From: an uncultured Rivibacter sp.
GTDB lineage: Bacteria > Pseudomonadota > Gammaproteobacteria > Burkholderiales > Burkholderiaceae
Length of the DNA stretch: 40,300 nucleotides
Assembly (NCBI GenBank): GCA_946481025.1
Contig: CAMLNA010000025.1
Span: 1-40,300, forward strand
Direction: 5' to 3'
This document shows positions 16,767 to 27,239 of this stretch, piece after piece; position 1 is the first letter of the stretch, and each line of letters starts with the position of its first letter. Below the pieces are notes generated by a model, which was not told the origin of the DNA, did no database searches, and saw only the letters and a list, made by a program, of their open reading frames with translations. The position numbers were made by a program, and so were the translations under genes.

Positions 16767-16796
16767 GCGGCTGCCCGACCTGGGTGCCGTTTTTTT
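16767..16796 (+). terminator. Terminator-like hairpin in the ilvB leader (candidate attenuator)
   Basis: CGGC-TG-CCC, loop GACCT, GGG-T-GCCG, then seven T (16790-16796). It is in the sense of ilvB, downstream of the candidate promoter and upstream of the ilvB start, and no rightward gene ends nearby, so it is best read as a leader attenuator. The 3' arm segment GGTGCC (16783-16788) is also perfectly complementary to GGCACC at 16840-16845, offering an alternative fold. A weaker hairpin GGTGC/GCACC (16828-16845) is followed by five T at 16851. No leader peptide rich in Ile, Val or Leu was found. Confidence 0.55.
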
Positions 16797-16882
16797 GACC
16801 GCGCAGGTCCCACATCCACCTCACGAGGGTGCGAAGAGGGGCACCAAAGGTTTTTCGTTAGAGAAATTCCAAGAGGTTCTAA

Positions 16883-18658
16883 ATGGATATGTCTGCCGCG
16901 GAAGTCAAGCGTGCCGCTTCGGCACAACCGCAACCTTCCCCAAATCAGGAGCTCAACGGCTCCGAAATCCTCGTTCGCTGCCTCCAGGCCGAAGGTGTCA
17001 AGCACATCTGGGGCTATCCGGGCGGTGCGGTCCTCTACATCTACGACGCCCTGTACAAGCAGGAGACGATCGAGCACGTCCTGGTGCGCCATGAGCAGGC
17101 CGCGGTCCACGCTGCGGACGGCTACGCCCGCGCGACCGGCGATGTGGGCGTGGCGCTGGTGACCTCCGGGCCTGGCGTGACCAATGCCGTGACCGGCATT
17201 GCCACTGCCTACATGGACTCGATCCCGATGGTGATCATCACCGGGCAGGTGCCGACGCCGGCCATCGGCCTGGACGCCTTCCAGGAGTGCGACACCGTGG
17301 GCATCACGCGCCCGATCGTGAAGCACAACTTCCTGGTCAAGGATGTGCGCGACCTCGCGGTCACGGTCAAGAAGGCCTTCCATATCGCGCGCACCGGCCG
17401 GCCGGGCCCCGTGGTGGTCGACGTTCCCAAGGACGTGTCGCTGAAGACGGCGCCGTTCCACTACCCGGCGCACGTCGAGATGCGCTCGTACACGCCGGCG
17501 CGCAAGGGCCACAGCGGGCAGATCCGCAAGGCGGTCCAGCTGCTGCTGCAGGCCAAGCGCCCGTACATCTATACCGGCGGCGGCGTGATCCTGGGCAACG
17601 CATCGGCCGAACTGCGCGAGCTGGTCAACCTGCTGGGCTACCCCTGCACCAACACGCTGATGGGCCTGGGGGCCTTCCCGGCCACCGACCCGCGCTTCCT
17701 CGGCATGCTGGGCATGCATGGCACCTACGAAGCCAACATGACCATGCAGAACTGCGACGTGCTGCTGGCCGTGGGCGCTCGTTTCGATGACCGGGTGATC
17801 GGCAACCCCAAGCACTTCGCTTCGGTGGAACGCAAGATCATCCACGTGGACATCGACCCGTCGTCGATCTCCAAGCGTGTGAAGGTCGACATCCCGATCG
17901 TCGGTGACGTGAAGGACGTGCTGCAGGAACTGATCGCGCAGCTGAAGGAGGCCCAGACCAAGCCCGACGGCGCCGCGCTGTCGGCTTGGTGGGCCCAGAT
18001 CAACGAGTGGCGCAAGCGCGACTGCCTGAAGTACAAGCGCTCCAACGAGGTGATCAAGCCGCAATACGTGGTCGAAACCTTGTGGGAGATGACCAAGGAC
18101 CGCGAAACCTACATCACGTCCGACGTCGGGCAGCACCAGATGTGGGCCGCGCAGTTCTACCGCTTCGACGAGCCGCGCCGCTGGATCAACTCCGGCGGGC
18201 TGGGCACCATGGGCGTGGGTCTGCCGTACGCCATGGGCATCAAGCTGGCAAAGCCCGATGCCGACGTGTTCTGCGTCACCGGCGAAGGGTCGATCCAGAT
18301 GTGCATCCAGGAGCTCTCGACCTGCCTGCAGTACAAGACGCCGGTCAAGATCGTCTCCCTGAACAACCGCTACCTGGGCATGGTGCGCCAGTGGCAGCAG
18401 CTCGACTACGGCGGCCGCTACTCGCACAGCTACATGGATGCGCTGCCCGACTTCGTGAAGCTCGCCGAGGCCTACGGCCACGTCGGCCTCCTGGTCGAGA
18501 AGCCGGGTGACGTGGAGCCCGCGCTGCGCGAAGCCATGAAGCTCAAGGACCGCACCGTCTTCCTCGACGTGCGCACCGACCCCACCGAAAACGTCTGGCC
18601 CATGGTCCAGGCGGGCAAGGGAATTTCGGAGATGCTGCTGGGTTCCGAAGACCTCTGA
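16883..18658 (+). CDS. ilvB: Acetolactate synthase, large (catalytic) subunit
   Basis: Condenses two pyruvates, or pyruvate with 2-oxobutyrate, in the first common step of valine, leucine and isoleucine synthesis; needs thiamine diphosphate, Mg and FAD. 591 residues. N-terminal ThDP pyrimidine domain with catalytic E71 in [17 protein letters not shown]; central FAD/Rossmann-like domain; C-terminal ThDP diphosphate domain with GEGS at 467-470 followed by the expected spacing to SLNNRY. The metal-binding motif reads GEG instead of the usual GDG, a substitution I recall as frequent in betaproteobacterial enzymes, so activity is expected. The ATG at 16883 has AGAGG about 5 nt upstream; a second in-frame ATG is two codons later. 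Also called ilvI or ilvG in related genomes. Confidence 0.95.
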   Translation: MDMSAAEVKRAASAQPQPSPNQELNGSEILVRCLQAEGVKHIWGYPGGAVLYIYDALYKQETIEHVLVRHEQAAVHAADGYARATGDVGVALVTSGPGVTNAVTGIATAYMDSIPMVIITGQVPTPAIGLDAFQECDTVGITRPIVKHNFLVKDVRDLAVTVKKAFHIARTGRPGPVVVDVPKDVSLKTAPFHYPAHVEMRSYTPARKGHSGQIRKAVQLLLQAKRPYIYTGGGVILGNASAELRELVNLLGYPCTNTLMGLGAFPATDPRFLGMLGMHGTYEANMTMQNCDVLLAVGARFDDRVIGNPKHFASVERKIIHVDIDPSSISKRVKVDIPIVGDVKDVLQELIAQLKEAQTKPDGAALSAWWAQINEWRKRDCLKYKRSNEVIKPQYVVETLWEMTKDRETYITSDVGQHQMWAAQFYRFDEPRRWINSGGLGTMGVGLPYAMGIKLAKPDADVFCVTGEGSIQMCIQELSTCLQYKTPVKIVSLNNRYLGMVRQWQQLDYGGRYSHSYMDALPDFVKLAEAYGHVGLLVEKPGDVEPALREAMKLKDRTVFLDVRTDPTENVWPMVQAGKGISEMLLGSEDL

Positions 18659-18825
18659 GGTCCCGGTCCGAACCCGCGCGAGGGTGGCGTGCTTGCCGGC
18701 AGGCCACCAGGAGCGCAGGGGAGGGCCAGGGCCGGTCGGTGGAGCCGTCTCCCTTCTTCAATCGAAAGGCGTGGCCAAGGGCCTGGGGTTACCGCTCCCG
18801 GTCTGAAGAGCGCGACAACGATCAC
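18659..18825 (+). promoter_or_regulatory. 167-nt structured spacer between ilvB and ilvH
   Basis: Unusually long for adjacent subunit genes and with no reading frame of its own. Two stems are visible: GGTGGC (18683-18688) with GCCACC (18703-18708), with an inner TGC/GCA pair; and GGGAG-GGC (18719-18726) with GCC-GT-CTCCC (18744-18753). The ilvH start lacks a good Shine-Dalgarno at normal spacing. A structured RNA class named ilvH has been described by comparative genomics upstream of ilvH in betaproteobacteria; whether this is a member needs a covariance search. Confidence 0.5.
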
Positions 18826-20443
<1,618 letters not shown>

Positions 20444-20461
20444 CCGCTTTCCCGGCGCCGC

Positions 20462-20496
20462 AAGGCCGCCTCGCCGCAGGGCGTGGCGGCCTTTTT
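20462..20496 (+). terminator. Rho-independent terminator after ilvC
   Basis: AAGGCCGCC-T-CGCC, loop GCAG, GGCG-T-GGCGGCCTT, ending in five T. A two-part stem of 9 and 4 bp separated by a T-T mismatch. It suggests that pssA-leuA also use a separate promoter. Confidence 0.92.
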
Positions 20497-20555
20497 CATT
20501 GCGGGCGTGATGTATCCTCGCCGGCCTATGCAGCGCGTATCGAACGTATTCCCCC

Positions 20556-21389
20556 ATGCATGACGCAGCCATGGACGACACCCACGACCTGAACGAGGAC
20601 CCGCTGCCGCAGCGGCCGCGTCGCAAAGGCATCTACATCCTGCCGAACCTGTTCACGCTGGCCGCGCTGTTCGGGGGCTTCTATGCCGTGGTGATGGCGA
20701 TGAACGGCCGCTTCGAGCAGGCTGCCATCGGCGTGTTCTGCGCCATGGTGCTCGACAGCCTCGATGGCCGCGTGGCGCGCATGACCAACACGCAGAGCAC
20801 GTTCGGCGAACAGATGGACAGCCTGTCCGACATGGTGTCGTTCGGGGCGGCTCCGGCGCTCATCGTGTACGAGTGGGCGCTCAAGGGCCTGGGCAAGCTG
20901 GGGTGGATTGCCGCCTTCGTGTATTGCGCGGGCGCCGCACTGCGGCTTGCGCGTTTCAACACCAACATCCAGGTGGTGGACAAGCGCTTCTTCCAGGGGT
21001 TGCCGAGCCCGGCTGCTGCGGCACTGGTCATGGGCCTCATCTGGCTGCTCGACGACGCCGGCTACCGCGACGTGCGCAGCATCGAATGGCTCGCCTGGAC
21101 CGCCTTCGGCTTCACGCTCTACGCCGGGCTCACGATGGTCACCAACGTGCCGTTCTACAGCTTCAAGGACGTGAGCTTCAAGCGCTCGGTGCCGTTCATC
21201 GTGATCGTGCTGATCGCGCTCGGCATTGCCGTCATCAACATCCACCCGCCCACCGTGCTGTTTGGCCTGTTCGTGTTCTACGGCCTGTCGGGCTACGGTG
21301 TGTACGCGTGGAAGAAGCGCAAGGGCCGTCCGGTGAGCGTGATCGCCACCTCGATGGACGAGCCCGACGAACAGGGCCTGCACGAGTAG
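20556..21389 (+). CDS. pssA: CDP-diacylglycerol-serine O-phosphatidyltransferase
   Basis: Makes phosphatidylserine, the precursor of phosphatidylethanolamine, at the inner membrane. 277 residues, type II integral-membrane form. The CDP-alcohol phosphotransferase motif is complete: D70-G71-x2-A74-R75-x8-G84-x3-D88-x3-D92. Eight or so hydrophobic segments follow [16 protein letters not shown]. The ATG at 20556 is used; another at 20571 would remove five residues, and neither has a strong Shine-Dalgarno. Its place between ilvC and leuA is a conserved betaproteobacterial gene order with no obvious biochemical reason. Sixteen nt separate it from leuA, so the two are co-transcribed. Confidence 0.94.
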   Translation: MHDAAMDDTHDLNEDPLPQRPRRKGIYILPNLFTLAALFGGFYAVVMAMNGRFEQAAIGVFCAMVLDSLDGRVARMTNTQSTFGEQMDSLSDMVSFGAAPALIVYEWALKGLGKLGWIAAFVYCAGAALRLARFNTNIQVVDKRFFQGLPSPAAAALVMGLIWLLDDAGYRDVRSIEWLAWTAFGFTLYAGLTMVTNVPFYSFKDVSFKRSVPFIVIVLIALGIAVINIHPPTVLFGLFVFYGLSGYGVYAWKKRKGRPVSVIATSMDEPDEQGLHE

Positions 21390-21405
21390 GCCCGTGGAGA
21401 CTCTC

Positions 21406-22947
21406 ATGGCCGACAAGCTCATCATCTTCGACACCACCTTGCGCGACGGCGAGCAGTCGCCCGGCGCTTCCATGACCAAGGACGAGAAGCTGCGCATCGC
21501 GCGGCAGCTCGAGCGCCTGCGCGTCGACGTCATCGAAGCCGGTTTCGCCGCCTCGTCCAACGGCGACTTCGACGCGGTGAAGTCGATCGCCGACAGCATC
21601 AAGGACAGCACGGTGTGTTCGCTGGCGCGCGCGAACGACCGCGACATCTCGCGGGCGGCCGAGGCGTTGAAGGGGGCGCGATCGGCGCGCATCCATACCT
21701 TCATCGCAACCAGCGCGCTGCACATGGAGAAGAAGCTGCGCATGACGCCGGACCAGGTGCATGAGCAGGCGAAGCTGGCGGTGAGGTTCGCGCGCAACCT
21801 GACGGGCGACGTGGAGTTCTCGCCCGAAGACGGCTACCGCTCCGACGTGGACTTCCTGTGCCGCGTGCTCGAAGCGGTGATCGCCGAAGGCGCGACCACG
21901 ATCAACATCCCCGATACCGTGGGCTATGCCATTCCGGAGCTCTACGGCAACTTCATCAAGACGCTGCGCGAACGCATTCCGAACTCGGACAAGGCCATCT
22001 GGTCGGTGCACTGCCACAACGACCTCGGCATGGCGGTGGCCAACTCCTTGGCGGGCGTGAAGCTCGGCGGTGCCCGGCAGGTCGAGTGCACCATCAACGG
22101 CCTGGGCGAGCGGGCCGGCAACTGCTCGCTCGAAGAGGTGGTGATGGCGGTGCGGACCCGCCGCGACTACTTCGGCCTCGACGTGGGCATCGACACGTCG
22201 CAGATCGTGCCGGCTTCGCGCATGGTCAGCCAGACCACCGGCTTCGTTGTGCAGCCCAACAAGGCGGTGGTGGGGGCCAACGCCTTCGCCCATGCGTCGG
22301 GCATCCATCAGGACGGCGTGCTGAAGGCGCGCGACACCTACGAGATCATGCGCGCCGAGGACGTGGGCTGGACGGCCAACAAGATCGTGCTGGGCAAGCT
22401 ATCGGGCCGCAACGCCTTCAAGCAGCGGCTGCAGGAGCTGGGCATCGAGATGGAGTCGGAGGCCGAGGTCAATGCGGCCTTCGCCAAGTTCAAGGACCTG
22501 GCCGACCGCAAGAGCGAGATCTTCGACGAGGACATCATCGCCCTGGTCGGTGACGAAAGCGTCACGACAGCGCACGAGCACTACCGGCTCCTCGACCTCG
22601 CCCAGCACTCGGAGATGGGCGAACGCCCGCATGCCAAGGTGGCGTTTGCCGCGGGCGACGTGGAGTTCCACGCCGAGAGCGACGGCAACGGCCCGGTCGA
22701 TGCGAGCCTCAAGGCCATCGAGTCCAAGGTGGAAAGTGGCGCCGAAATGCTGCTCTATTCAGTCAATGCGATCACGTCGGGAAGCACAGAATCCCAGGGC
22801 GAAGTGACGATCCGGCTGCAGCATGGTGGACGGGTCGTCAATGGCGTCGGCGCCGATCCCGACATCGTCGTGGCTTCTGCCAAGGCGTATTTGGCGGCAC
22901 TGAACAAGTTGCACAGCAAAAACGACCGCGTGGCCGCTCAGGGTTGA
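21406..22947 (+). CDS. leuA: 2-isopropylmalate synthase
   Basis: First committed step of leucine synthesis: acetyl-CoA plus 2-oxoisovalerate. 513 residues, the full-length class I form. The catalytic TIM barrel opens with [18 protein letters not shown] (R13, D14); metal-binding H202 and H204 lie in [25 protein letters not shown] follows, then [12 protein letters not shown] in the linker. The C-terminal leucine-binding LeuA dimer domain (about residues 390-505) is present. The ATG at 21406 has GGAG 6 nt upstream; a GTG 12 nt earlier is possible but would overlap the Shine-Dalgarno. Cluster with ilvBHC and pssA. Confidence 0.96.
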   Translation: MADKLIIFDTTLRDGEQSPGASMTKDEKLRIARQLERLRVDVIEAGFAASSNGDFDAVKSIADSIKDSTVCSLARANDRDISRAAEALKGARSARIHTFIATSALHMEKKLRMTPDQVHEQAKLAVRFARNLTGDVEFSPEDGYRSDVDFLCRVLEAVIAEGATTINIPDTVGYAIPELYGNFIKTLRERIPNSDKAIWSVHCHNDLGMAVANSLAGVKLGGARQVECTINGLGERAGNCSLEEVVMAVRTRRDYFGLDVGIDTSQIVPASRMVSQTTGFVVQPNKAVVGANAFAHASGIHQDGVLKARDTYEIMRAEDVGWTANKIVLGKLSGRNAFKQRLQELGIEMESEAEVNAAFAKFKDLADRKSEIFDEDIIALVGDESVTTAHEHYRLLDLAQHSEMGERPHAKVAFAAGDVEFHAESDGNGPVDASLKAIESKVESGAEMLLYSVNAITSGSTESQGEVTIRLQHGGRVVNGVGADPDIVVASAKAYLAALNKLHSKNDRVAAQG

Positions 22948-23006
22948 TCCCGAGCCAAAAAGTTCTCGTATCAGGGCACTTGAGGAAAAGCACGTAAGTT
23001 TTTGAA

Positions 23007-23035
23007 TTGCATGCTTTTTTTCTTTCACCTACACT
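23007..23035 (+). promoter_or_regulatory. Sigma70-type promoter of the D-Ala-D-Ala peptidase gene
   Basis: TTGCAT (23007-23012), 17-bp spacer with a T7 tract, TACACT (23030-23035). Predicted start near 23042, 22 nt before the GTG start at 23064, which decides against any start codon at or before the promoter. Confidence 0.7.
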
Positions 23036-23063
23036 CGGCTCGCCGAGCGCAGGAGAGTGCCCC

Positions 23064-24110
23064 GTGTTGTTGTCCCGTTTCAAATTCCTGACTCAATCGT
23101 TGCTGGTGCTGGCGTTCGCCGGGGGATTGTTGCTGTCTGCAGCTCCTCACGCCGAAGCCGCCGGCAAGTCCAGGCGCGTCACCGCCAGCAAGTCGGTCGC
23201 CAAGGTCAAGAGTGGCCGTGTTGCGAAACGCGGCGTCACCAAGACCCGCGTCGTGGCCCGCTACGTGGAGCCGGCACGTCCCTCGTTCGGGCAGCTTTCC
23301 GGTCTGCACAACACCGACGACGCCCTCGACCTGAAGTCGAGTGTGGCGCTGGTGATGGACCAGGAAACCAACGAAGTCCTGTTCAGCAAGAACCCGGGAG
23401 CCGTGCTGCCCATCGCTTCGCTGACCAAGCTGATGACGGCGCTCGTGGTGGTCGAGGCGCAGCAGCCGCTCGACGAGATGCTCACCGTCACCCCGGAAGA
23501 CATCGACCTCGAAAAAGGCAGCCATTCCCGGCTTGCCGTCGGCACGCAGCTCACCCGCGAGGAAATGCTGCACCTGGCGCTGATGTCGTCCGAGAACCGG
23601 GCCGCCAATGCGCTGGGCCGGCACTACCCCGGCGGCCTGCGCAGCTTCGTCATCGCGATGAACCACAAGGCGGCCGAGTTGGGCATGAGCGGCACCCGCT
23701 ACGTCGAGCCGACCGGCCTGTCGAGCCGCAATCAGTCCAGCGCCCGCGACCTCGCCACGCTGGTGGACGCGGCCTACCAGCACCCGCTGATCCGTGAGCT
23801 GTCCACCTCGCAGGAATACCAGGTGGTCGTCGGTCGCCGCAACCTGCAGTACCGCAACACCAACGGCCTGGTACGCAACCCGACCTGGGAGATCGGCCTG
23901 CAGAAGACGGGCTACATCTCGGAAGCGGGCCGCTGTCTCGTCATGCAGGCGAGCCTGGCGGGCCGCAAGCTGATCATGGTGTTCCTCGACTCCGCCGGAA
24001 AGTACTCGCGCATCGGTGATGCCGAGCGCGTGCGTCGCTGGCTGGAAACGACGATGCCCCTGGGTCAGCCGCAGCCTGCGACGGCGGCGACCCCTCGCGT
24101 CACGTCCTGA
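23064..24110 (+). CDS. D-alanyl-D-alanine carboxypeptidase/endopeptidase, S11 family (PbpG-like)
   Basis: Penicillin-binding peptidase trimming peptidoglycan cross-links in the periplasm. 348 residues from the GTG at 23064. Signal peptide to about residue 33 (AEAA), then a Lys/Arg/Val-rich linker (about 34-72), then the peptidase with all three motifs: S119-x-x-K122 (ASLTKLM), S176-E177-N178 (SSENRA) and K281-T282-G283 (LQKTGYI). The length without a C-terminal membrane anchor suits PbpG rather than DacA. AGGAGAG lies 7 nt before the GTG, and the promoter just upstream excludes longer readings. Monocistronic; the gene ends in a 14-bp tandem duplication spanning the stop codon. Confidence 0.93.
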   Translation: MLLSRFKFLTQSLLVLAFAGGLLLSAAPHAEAAGKSRRVTASKSVAKVKSGRVAKRGVTKTRVVARYVEPARPSFGQLSGLHNTDDALDLKSSVALVMDQETNEVLFSKNPGAVLPIASLTKLMTALVVVEAQQPLDEMLTVTPEDIDLEKGSHSRLAVGTQLTREEMLHLALMSSENRAANALGRHYPGGLRSFVIAMNHKAAELGMSGTRYVEPTGLSSRNQSSARDLATLVDAAYQHPLIRELSTSQEYQVVVGRRNLQYRNTNGLVRNPTWEIGLQKTGYISEAGRCLVMQASLAGRKLIMVFLDSAGKYSRIGDAERVRRWLETTMPLGQPQPATAATPRVTS

Positions 24111-24133
24111 GTACACAAGCCTGAGTACACAAA
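24106..24133 (+). repeat. 14-bp tandem duplication across a stop codon
   Basis: CCTGAGTACACAAG is followed at once by CCTGAGTACACAAA. The first copy contains the TGA stop of the peptidase gene; the second is non-coding and leads into the terminator. Confidence 0.85.
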
Positions 24134-24174
24134 AGCAAGAAGGCCTGGAGCGACACTCCAGGCCTTCTTGCTTT
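24132..24174. terminator. Long bidirectional terminator
   Basis: A perfect 19-bp stem: AAAGCAAGAAGGCCTGGAG, loop CGACA, CTCCAGGCCTTCTTGCTTT. It lies between the convergent peptidase and IclR genes. Each arm begins or ends in A or T runs so it can act on both strands. Confidence 0.88.
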
Positions 24175-24188
24175 GTGGCACGAGCACG

Positions 24189-24965
24189 CTATCGAGCGTG
24201 ACCCCGGTGGCCCAGCGCCGAAGAGATCTGTGCCGCCGTGGCCTTCAGGCGGTCCATCCAAGCGTCTTCGAGCCGGTCGGCAGGCGCCGAGATCGACAGG
24301 CCTGCAATGAGCTTGTCCTGATCGTCGTAGATGCCGGCGGCCATGCAGCGCACGCCCAGTTCGAGTTCCTCGTTGTCTCGGGCCGTGCCGCTTTGCAGCA
24401 CGCGTGAGAGCTCCCTTTCGAGCGCTGGCAGTTCGGTGATGCTGTTGCGGGTGTGCCCGGACAGGCCGGTGCGGGTGGCGTAGGCTCGCACGCGCTGACT
24501 GTCGTCATGCGCCAGGAACAGCTTGCCGACCGAGGTGAGGTGCAGCGGCGCACGGCCGCCCACGGCCCGTACCACCTGCATGCCGGAACGCTCGCTGTAG
24601 GTGCGCTCGATGTAGACGATCTCGTCGCCCTGGCGCACGGACAGGTTGACCGGCTGGTGTGTCAGCTTGTGCAGCTCACGCATGGGCCCGAGCGCGGCGT
24701 CGCGTACGTCGAGTCGTGCCTTTACCAGGTTTCCGAGCTCCAGCAGGCGCATGCCGAGACGGTAGCTGCCGGCCTCCGGCCGATCGACATACCGGCCGAT
24801 GGCGAGGTCGTTGAGGATGCGATGGGCCGTCGACGGGTGCAGCCCCGTCTGTTCGCTGATCTCTTTCAGCGACACGGGATCCTGATGGCTCGCCAGCACG
24901 TCCAGCAATGCAAACATCCGCTCCATCACCTGGATCGTGGGGGTTTGATCCTCGATCTTTTTCAT
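24189..24965 (-). CDS. IclR-family transcriptional regulator
   Basis: 258 residues. N-terminal winged helix (VMERMFALLDVLASHQDPVS, then SLKEISEQTGLHPSTAHRIL at about 32-51) and a C-terminal IclR effector domain with VNLSVRQGDEIVYIER, LHLTSVGKLFLA, DNEELELGVRCMAAGIYDD and GLSISAPADRL. The effector is a small molecule not predictable here. No catabolic operon adjoins it; it lies 69 bp downstream of hpnE on the same strand and may be read from that transcript as well as from its own promoter in the AT-rich gap. The ATG at 24965 lacks a strong Shine-Dalgarno. Confidence 0.92.
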   Translation of the reverse strand: MKKIEDQTPTIQVMERMFALLDVLASHQDPVSLKEISEQTGLHPSTAHRILNDLAIGRYVDRPEAGSYRLGMRLLELGNLVKARLDVRDAALGPMRELHKLTHQPVNLSVRQGDEIVYIERTYSERSGMQVVRAVGGRAPLHLTSVGKLFLAHDDSQRVRAYATRTGLSGHTRNSITELPALERELSRVLQSGTARDNEELELGVRCMAAGIYDDQDKLIAGLSISAPADRLEDAWMDRLKATAAQISSALGHRGHAR

Positions 24966-25034
24966 GAGAGGAATTCTCGCTTAGATCGCCACGATTTTGT
25001 ATAGCGAAAATTGCACCCACCAAATGGTTTCGTT
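24966..25034 (-). promoter_or_regulatory. AT-rich gap upstream of the IclR gene
   Basis: 69 bp containing, on the minus strand, an imperfect dyad around CTATAC (TTTTCGCTATACAAAA, 24991-25006) that could be a -10 element and autoregulatory site. No good -35 seen. Confidence 0.3.
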
Positions 25035-26342
25035 TCAGTGCGGTTGCGTCGACCGGCGCGCCGCAGCCGAGCCGGACCGCACCGCGCCCTCCAGCGTGGC
25101 GGGGTAGGGGCCTTCGACATAGTCCCCGGCCGCCCAGAGCCCGGCTGCAATGGCGGCCGGTGGGCGCCGAAGGTTGGGTGTGCAAAGGAACGTGGCCCGC
25201 TTTTCGCAAAGGGTGCGCAGCACCTTCGGCTCTTGATGCAGTTGCGGGCCCAGCTCGCGGGTCAGCTGCTGCCGCACCGATTCGGCGGCGACCTCGAGCC
25301 CTTGCTCGACGGCCTCGCGGGCACCGCTGATCACAGCGGCCAGCACGCCGGCGGCCGCGGCGTCGGCACGCAGCTGGCCGAGGTCGAACACGTATTGGGC
25401 AAGGCCCTGGCGCAATGCCAGCATCGGCTGCGCCAGCCGCGTGCCGGCGGACGAGACCAGGACGGTCACGATCGGCTCATAACGCAGGGCCCTGGCCTGT
25501 TCGGCCCAGGCTGGCGCCTCCTGCTGCGCCAGCCGGGCCGCCTCCACGGCACTGCAGGCCAGGATCACCCGGTCGAACGCTTCGCCTTCGACCGCCCAGC
25601 CGACGGGGCGGCGCTCGAGGGCTGCGACGCGAACGCCGGTTTCGATACGCGTCCCCTGAGCGTGCAGCCAGTCCCGTGCCTTTTCCGGCCACAGGGCGCT
25701 CAGGTCGATCCGCGGCAGCAGCAGGTCGGCCGCGCCAGGGCCAGCGAACAGCGCGTCGTGCATCACCCGCAGGAACACCGCCGCGCTGGCCCGCTCGACC
25801 GGCGTGTTCAGTGCCGCCACGCACAACGGGGCCAGCAGCTCCTCGCGCAGGCGCTGCGGCAGGCGGGCCGTCAGCTGGGCGACCGACAGGGATGGCGCGC
25901 AGCGAAAGCCGCGCAGCAGCCAACTGCCTGCGGCCGCCAGCAAGGCCAGGCGGTCGCCCAGGCTCCAGCCGCGCGCCGCCAGCACGCCGCGCGCAAAGGC
26001 CGTGAGGGCCGGGCCGGCCGGCAGGCGCAGGCCGGTGCCGTCGGCGAACTGCAAGGTGAGGGGGCGGCGGTCGAAGGCGGCTTGCACGTCGACGCCAACC
26101 TGGCGCATCAGCCGCAGCGATTCGCCGTAGGCACCAATGAGGATGTGCTGGCCGTTGTCGAATGCCAGGCCCGCCGGGTCCTGCGGAGCGGGTGGCACGC
26201 GGCGGGCGCGGCCGCCGAGCTGGGGCGCCATCTCGAACAGCGTGACGGCATGGCCTGCGACGGCGGCCTCCACGGCGGCCGCCAGCCCGGCCCAGCCGCC
26301 GCCCACCACGCAGAGCTTGAGCGTGCTCCTCCCGGCGGCCAC
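25035..26342 (-). CDS. hpnE: Hydroxysqualene dehydroxylase (FAD-dependent)
   Basis: Third enzyme of the HpnCDE route: reduces hydroxysqualene to squalene. 435 residues. FAD dinucleotide motif VVGGGWAGLAAAVEA at about 12-26 and FEMAPQLGGRARR, then NGQHILIGAYGESLRLM, VAALNTPVERASAAVF and C-terminal GLWAAGDYVEGPYPATLEGAVRSG, the second FAD-binding signature of amine-oxidase-like desaturases. The GTG at 26342 overlaps the hpnD stop (TAGTG, 1 nt). A purine-rich GGGAGGAG follows inside the frame, so a later, non-standard start cannot be excluded. Last of the three hpn genes. Confidence 0.9.
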   Translation of the reverse strand: MAAGRSTLKLCVVGGGWAGLAAAVEAAVAGHAVTLFEMAPQLGGRARRVPPAPQDPAGLAFDNGQHILIGAYGESLRLMRQVGVDVQAAFDRRPLTLQFADGTGLRLPAGPALTAFARGVLAARGWSLGDRLALLAAAGSWLLRGFRCAPSLSVAQLTARLPQRLREELLAPLCVAALNTPVERASAAVFLRVMHDALFAGPGAADLLLPRIDLSALWPEKARDWLHAQGTRIETGVRVAALERRPVGWAVEGEAFDRVILACSAVEAARLAQQEAPAWAEQARALRYEPIVTVLVSSAGTRLAQPMLALRQGLAQYVFDLGQLRADAAAAGVLAAVISGAREAVEQGLEVAAESVRQQLTRELGPQLHQEPKVLRTLCEKRATFLCTPNLRRPPAAIAAGLWAAGDYVEGPYPATLEGAVRSGSAAARRSTQPH

Positions 26343-27190
26343 TAGCGTTCGCGCCAGTTGGTGCGCCACGCCAGCCACAGCTTGCGCAGCGGCGTGAGGC
26401 TCACCCGCTGGTGCAGCACCTGGAAGCCGCCGGCCTCGATCTCGCGCAGCAAGGTGCGGTAGATCTCGGCCATCATGAGTCCGGGTCGCTGGGTGCGCCG
26501 GTCGGTGTCGGGCAGCAGGGCGAAGGCTTCGTCGTACAGGCGGTGCGCACGCTCGGCCTGGAAACGCATCAAGGCCGTGAAGCGTTCGCTGTAGCCCCAG
26601 GGCGCGTCTCGCTTGAGGAGCTCGTGGGCCTTCACGTCGAACTGCTGCAGCTCGCTCACCGGCAGGTAGATGCGGCCGCGGCGAGCGTCTTCGCCGACGT
26701 CGCGAATGATGTTGGTGAGCTGGAACGCCAATCCCAGCGTGTGCGCATAGCGCACCGTCTGCTGCGACGTGCGGCCGAAGATGCCCGAGGCCACCTCGCC
26801 CACCACGCCGGCCACCAGGTGGCAGTAGCGTGCAAGCCCCGCGTAGTCGAGGTAGCGGCTTTGCTGCAGGTCCATCTCGCAGCCTTCGATCACCGCCTGC
26901 AGATGGGCCGGCTCGATGGCGTAGTCGCCCACGTGCGGCATCAGCGCCTGCGTGACCGGGTGCGTGGGCCGGCCTGCAAAGGCCTGGTCCACTTCCTTGC
27001 GCCACCAGGCCAGTTTGGTGGCGGCCACGCCTGGGTCGTGCACCTCGTCCACCACGTCGTCCACCTCCCTGCAGAAGGCATAGAAGGCGGTGATGGCCGC
27101 ACGGCGCGGCGGCGGCAGGAAGAGGAAGGCGTAGTAGAACGAGGAGCCGCTGGCGGCGGCCTTGTTCTGCACGTACTGTTGCGGCGTCAT
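26342..27190 (-). CDS. hpnD: Presqualene diphosphate synthase
   Basis: Joins two farnesyl diphosphates into presqualene diphosphate. 282 residues, squalene/phytoene synthase fold. First Asp-rich motif REVDDVVDE (41-49) and second NIIRDVGEDARRGRIYLP (160-177, D164 and D168), both intact for Mg-diphosphate binding. N terminus MTPQQYVQNKAAASGSSFYY is typical of HpnD. The gene lies 49 nt after hpnC and overlaps hpnE. The order hpnC-hpnD-hpnE is that of hopanoid producers; no squalene-hopene cyclase is within the window. Confidence 0.93.
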   Translation of the reverse strand: MTPQQYVQNKAAASGSSFYYAFLFLPPPRRAAITAFYAFCREVDDVVDEVHDPGVAATKLAWWRKEVDQAFAGRPTHPVTQALMPHVGDYAIEPAHLQAVIEGCEMDLQQSRYLDYAGLARYCHLVAGVVGEVASGIFGRTSQQTVRYAHTLGLAFQLTNIIRDVGEDARRGRIYLPVSELQQFDVKAHELLKRDAPWGYSERFTALMRFQAERAHRLYDEAFALLPDTDRRTQRPGLMMAEIYRTLLREIEAGGFQVLHQRVSLTPLRKLWLAWRTNWRER

Positions 27191-27239
27191 GGATCGGGCG
27201 GGGGATCGGGCGCGCGCATTCTGGCATCAAGCACCGTGT

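Noticed and set aside
16733..16880. Leader peptide starting ATGCTGCTTCGC before ilvB
   Set aside because: Its ATG lies within the -10 element, upstream of the predicted transcription start, and the peptide is not rich in Ile, Val or Leu; the frame runs on past the ilvB start.
16883..18658. Loss of function of acetolactate synthase because its metal motif is GEG instead of GDG
   Set aside because: Glu can coordinate the metal, all other motifs are intact, and I recall the same substitution in other betaproteobacterial enzymes.
23007..24110. Longer form of the D-Ala-D-Ala peptidase starting at 23007
   Set aside because: That codon is the -35 box of a good promoter; the GTG at 23064 has a strong Shine-Dalgarno and begins the signal peptide.
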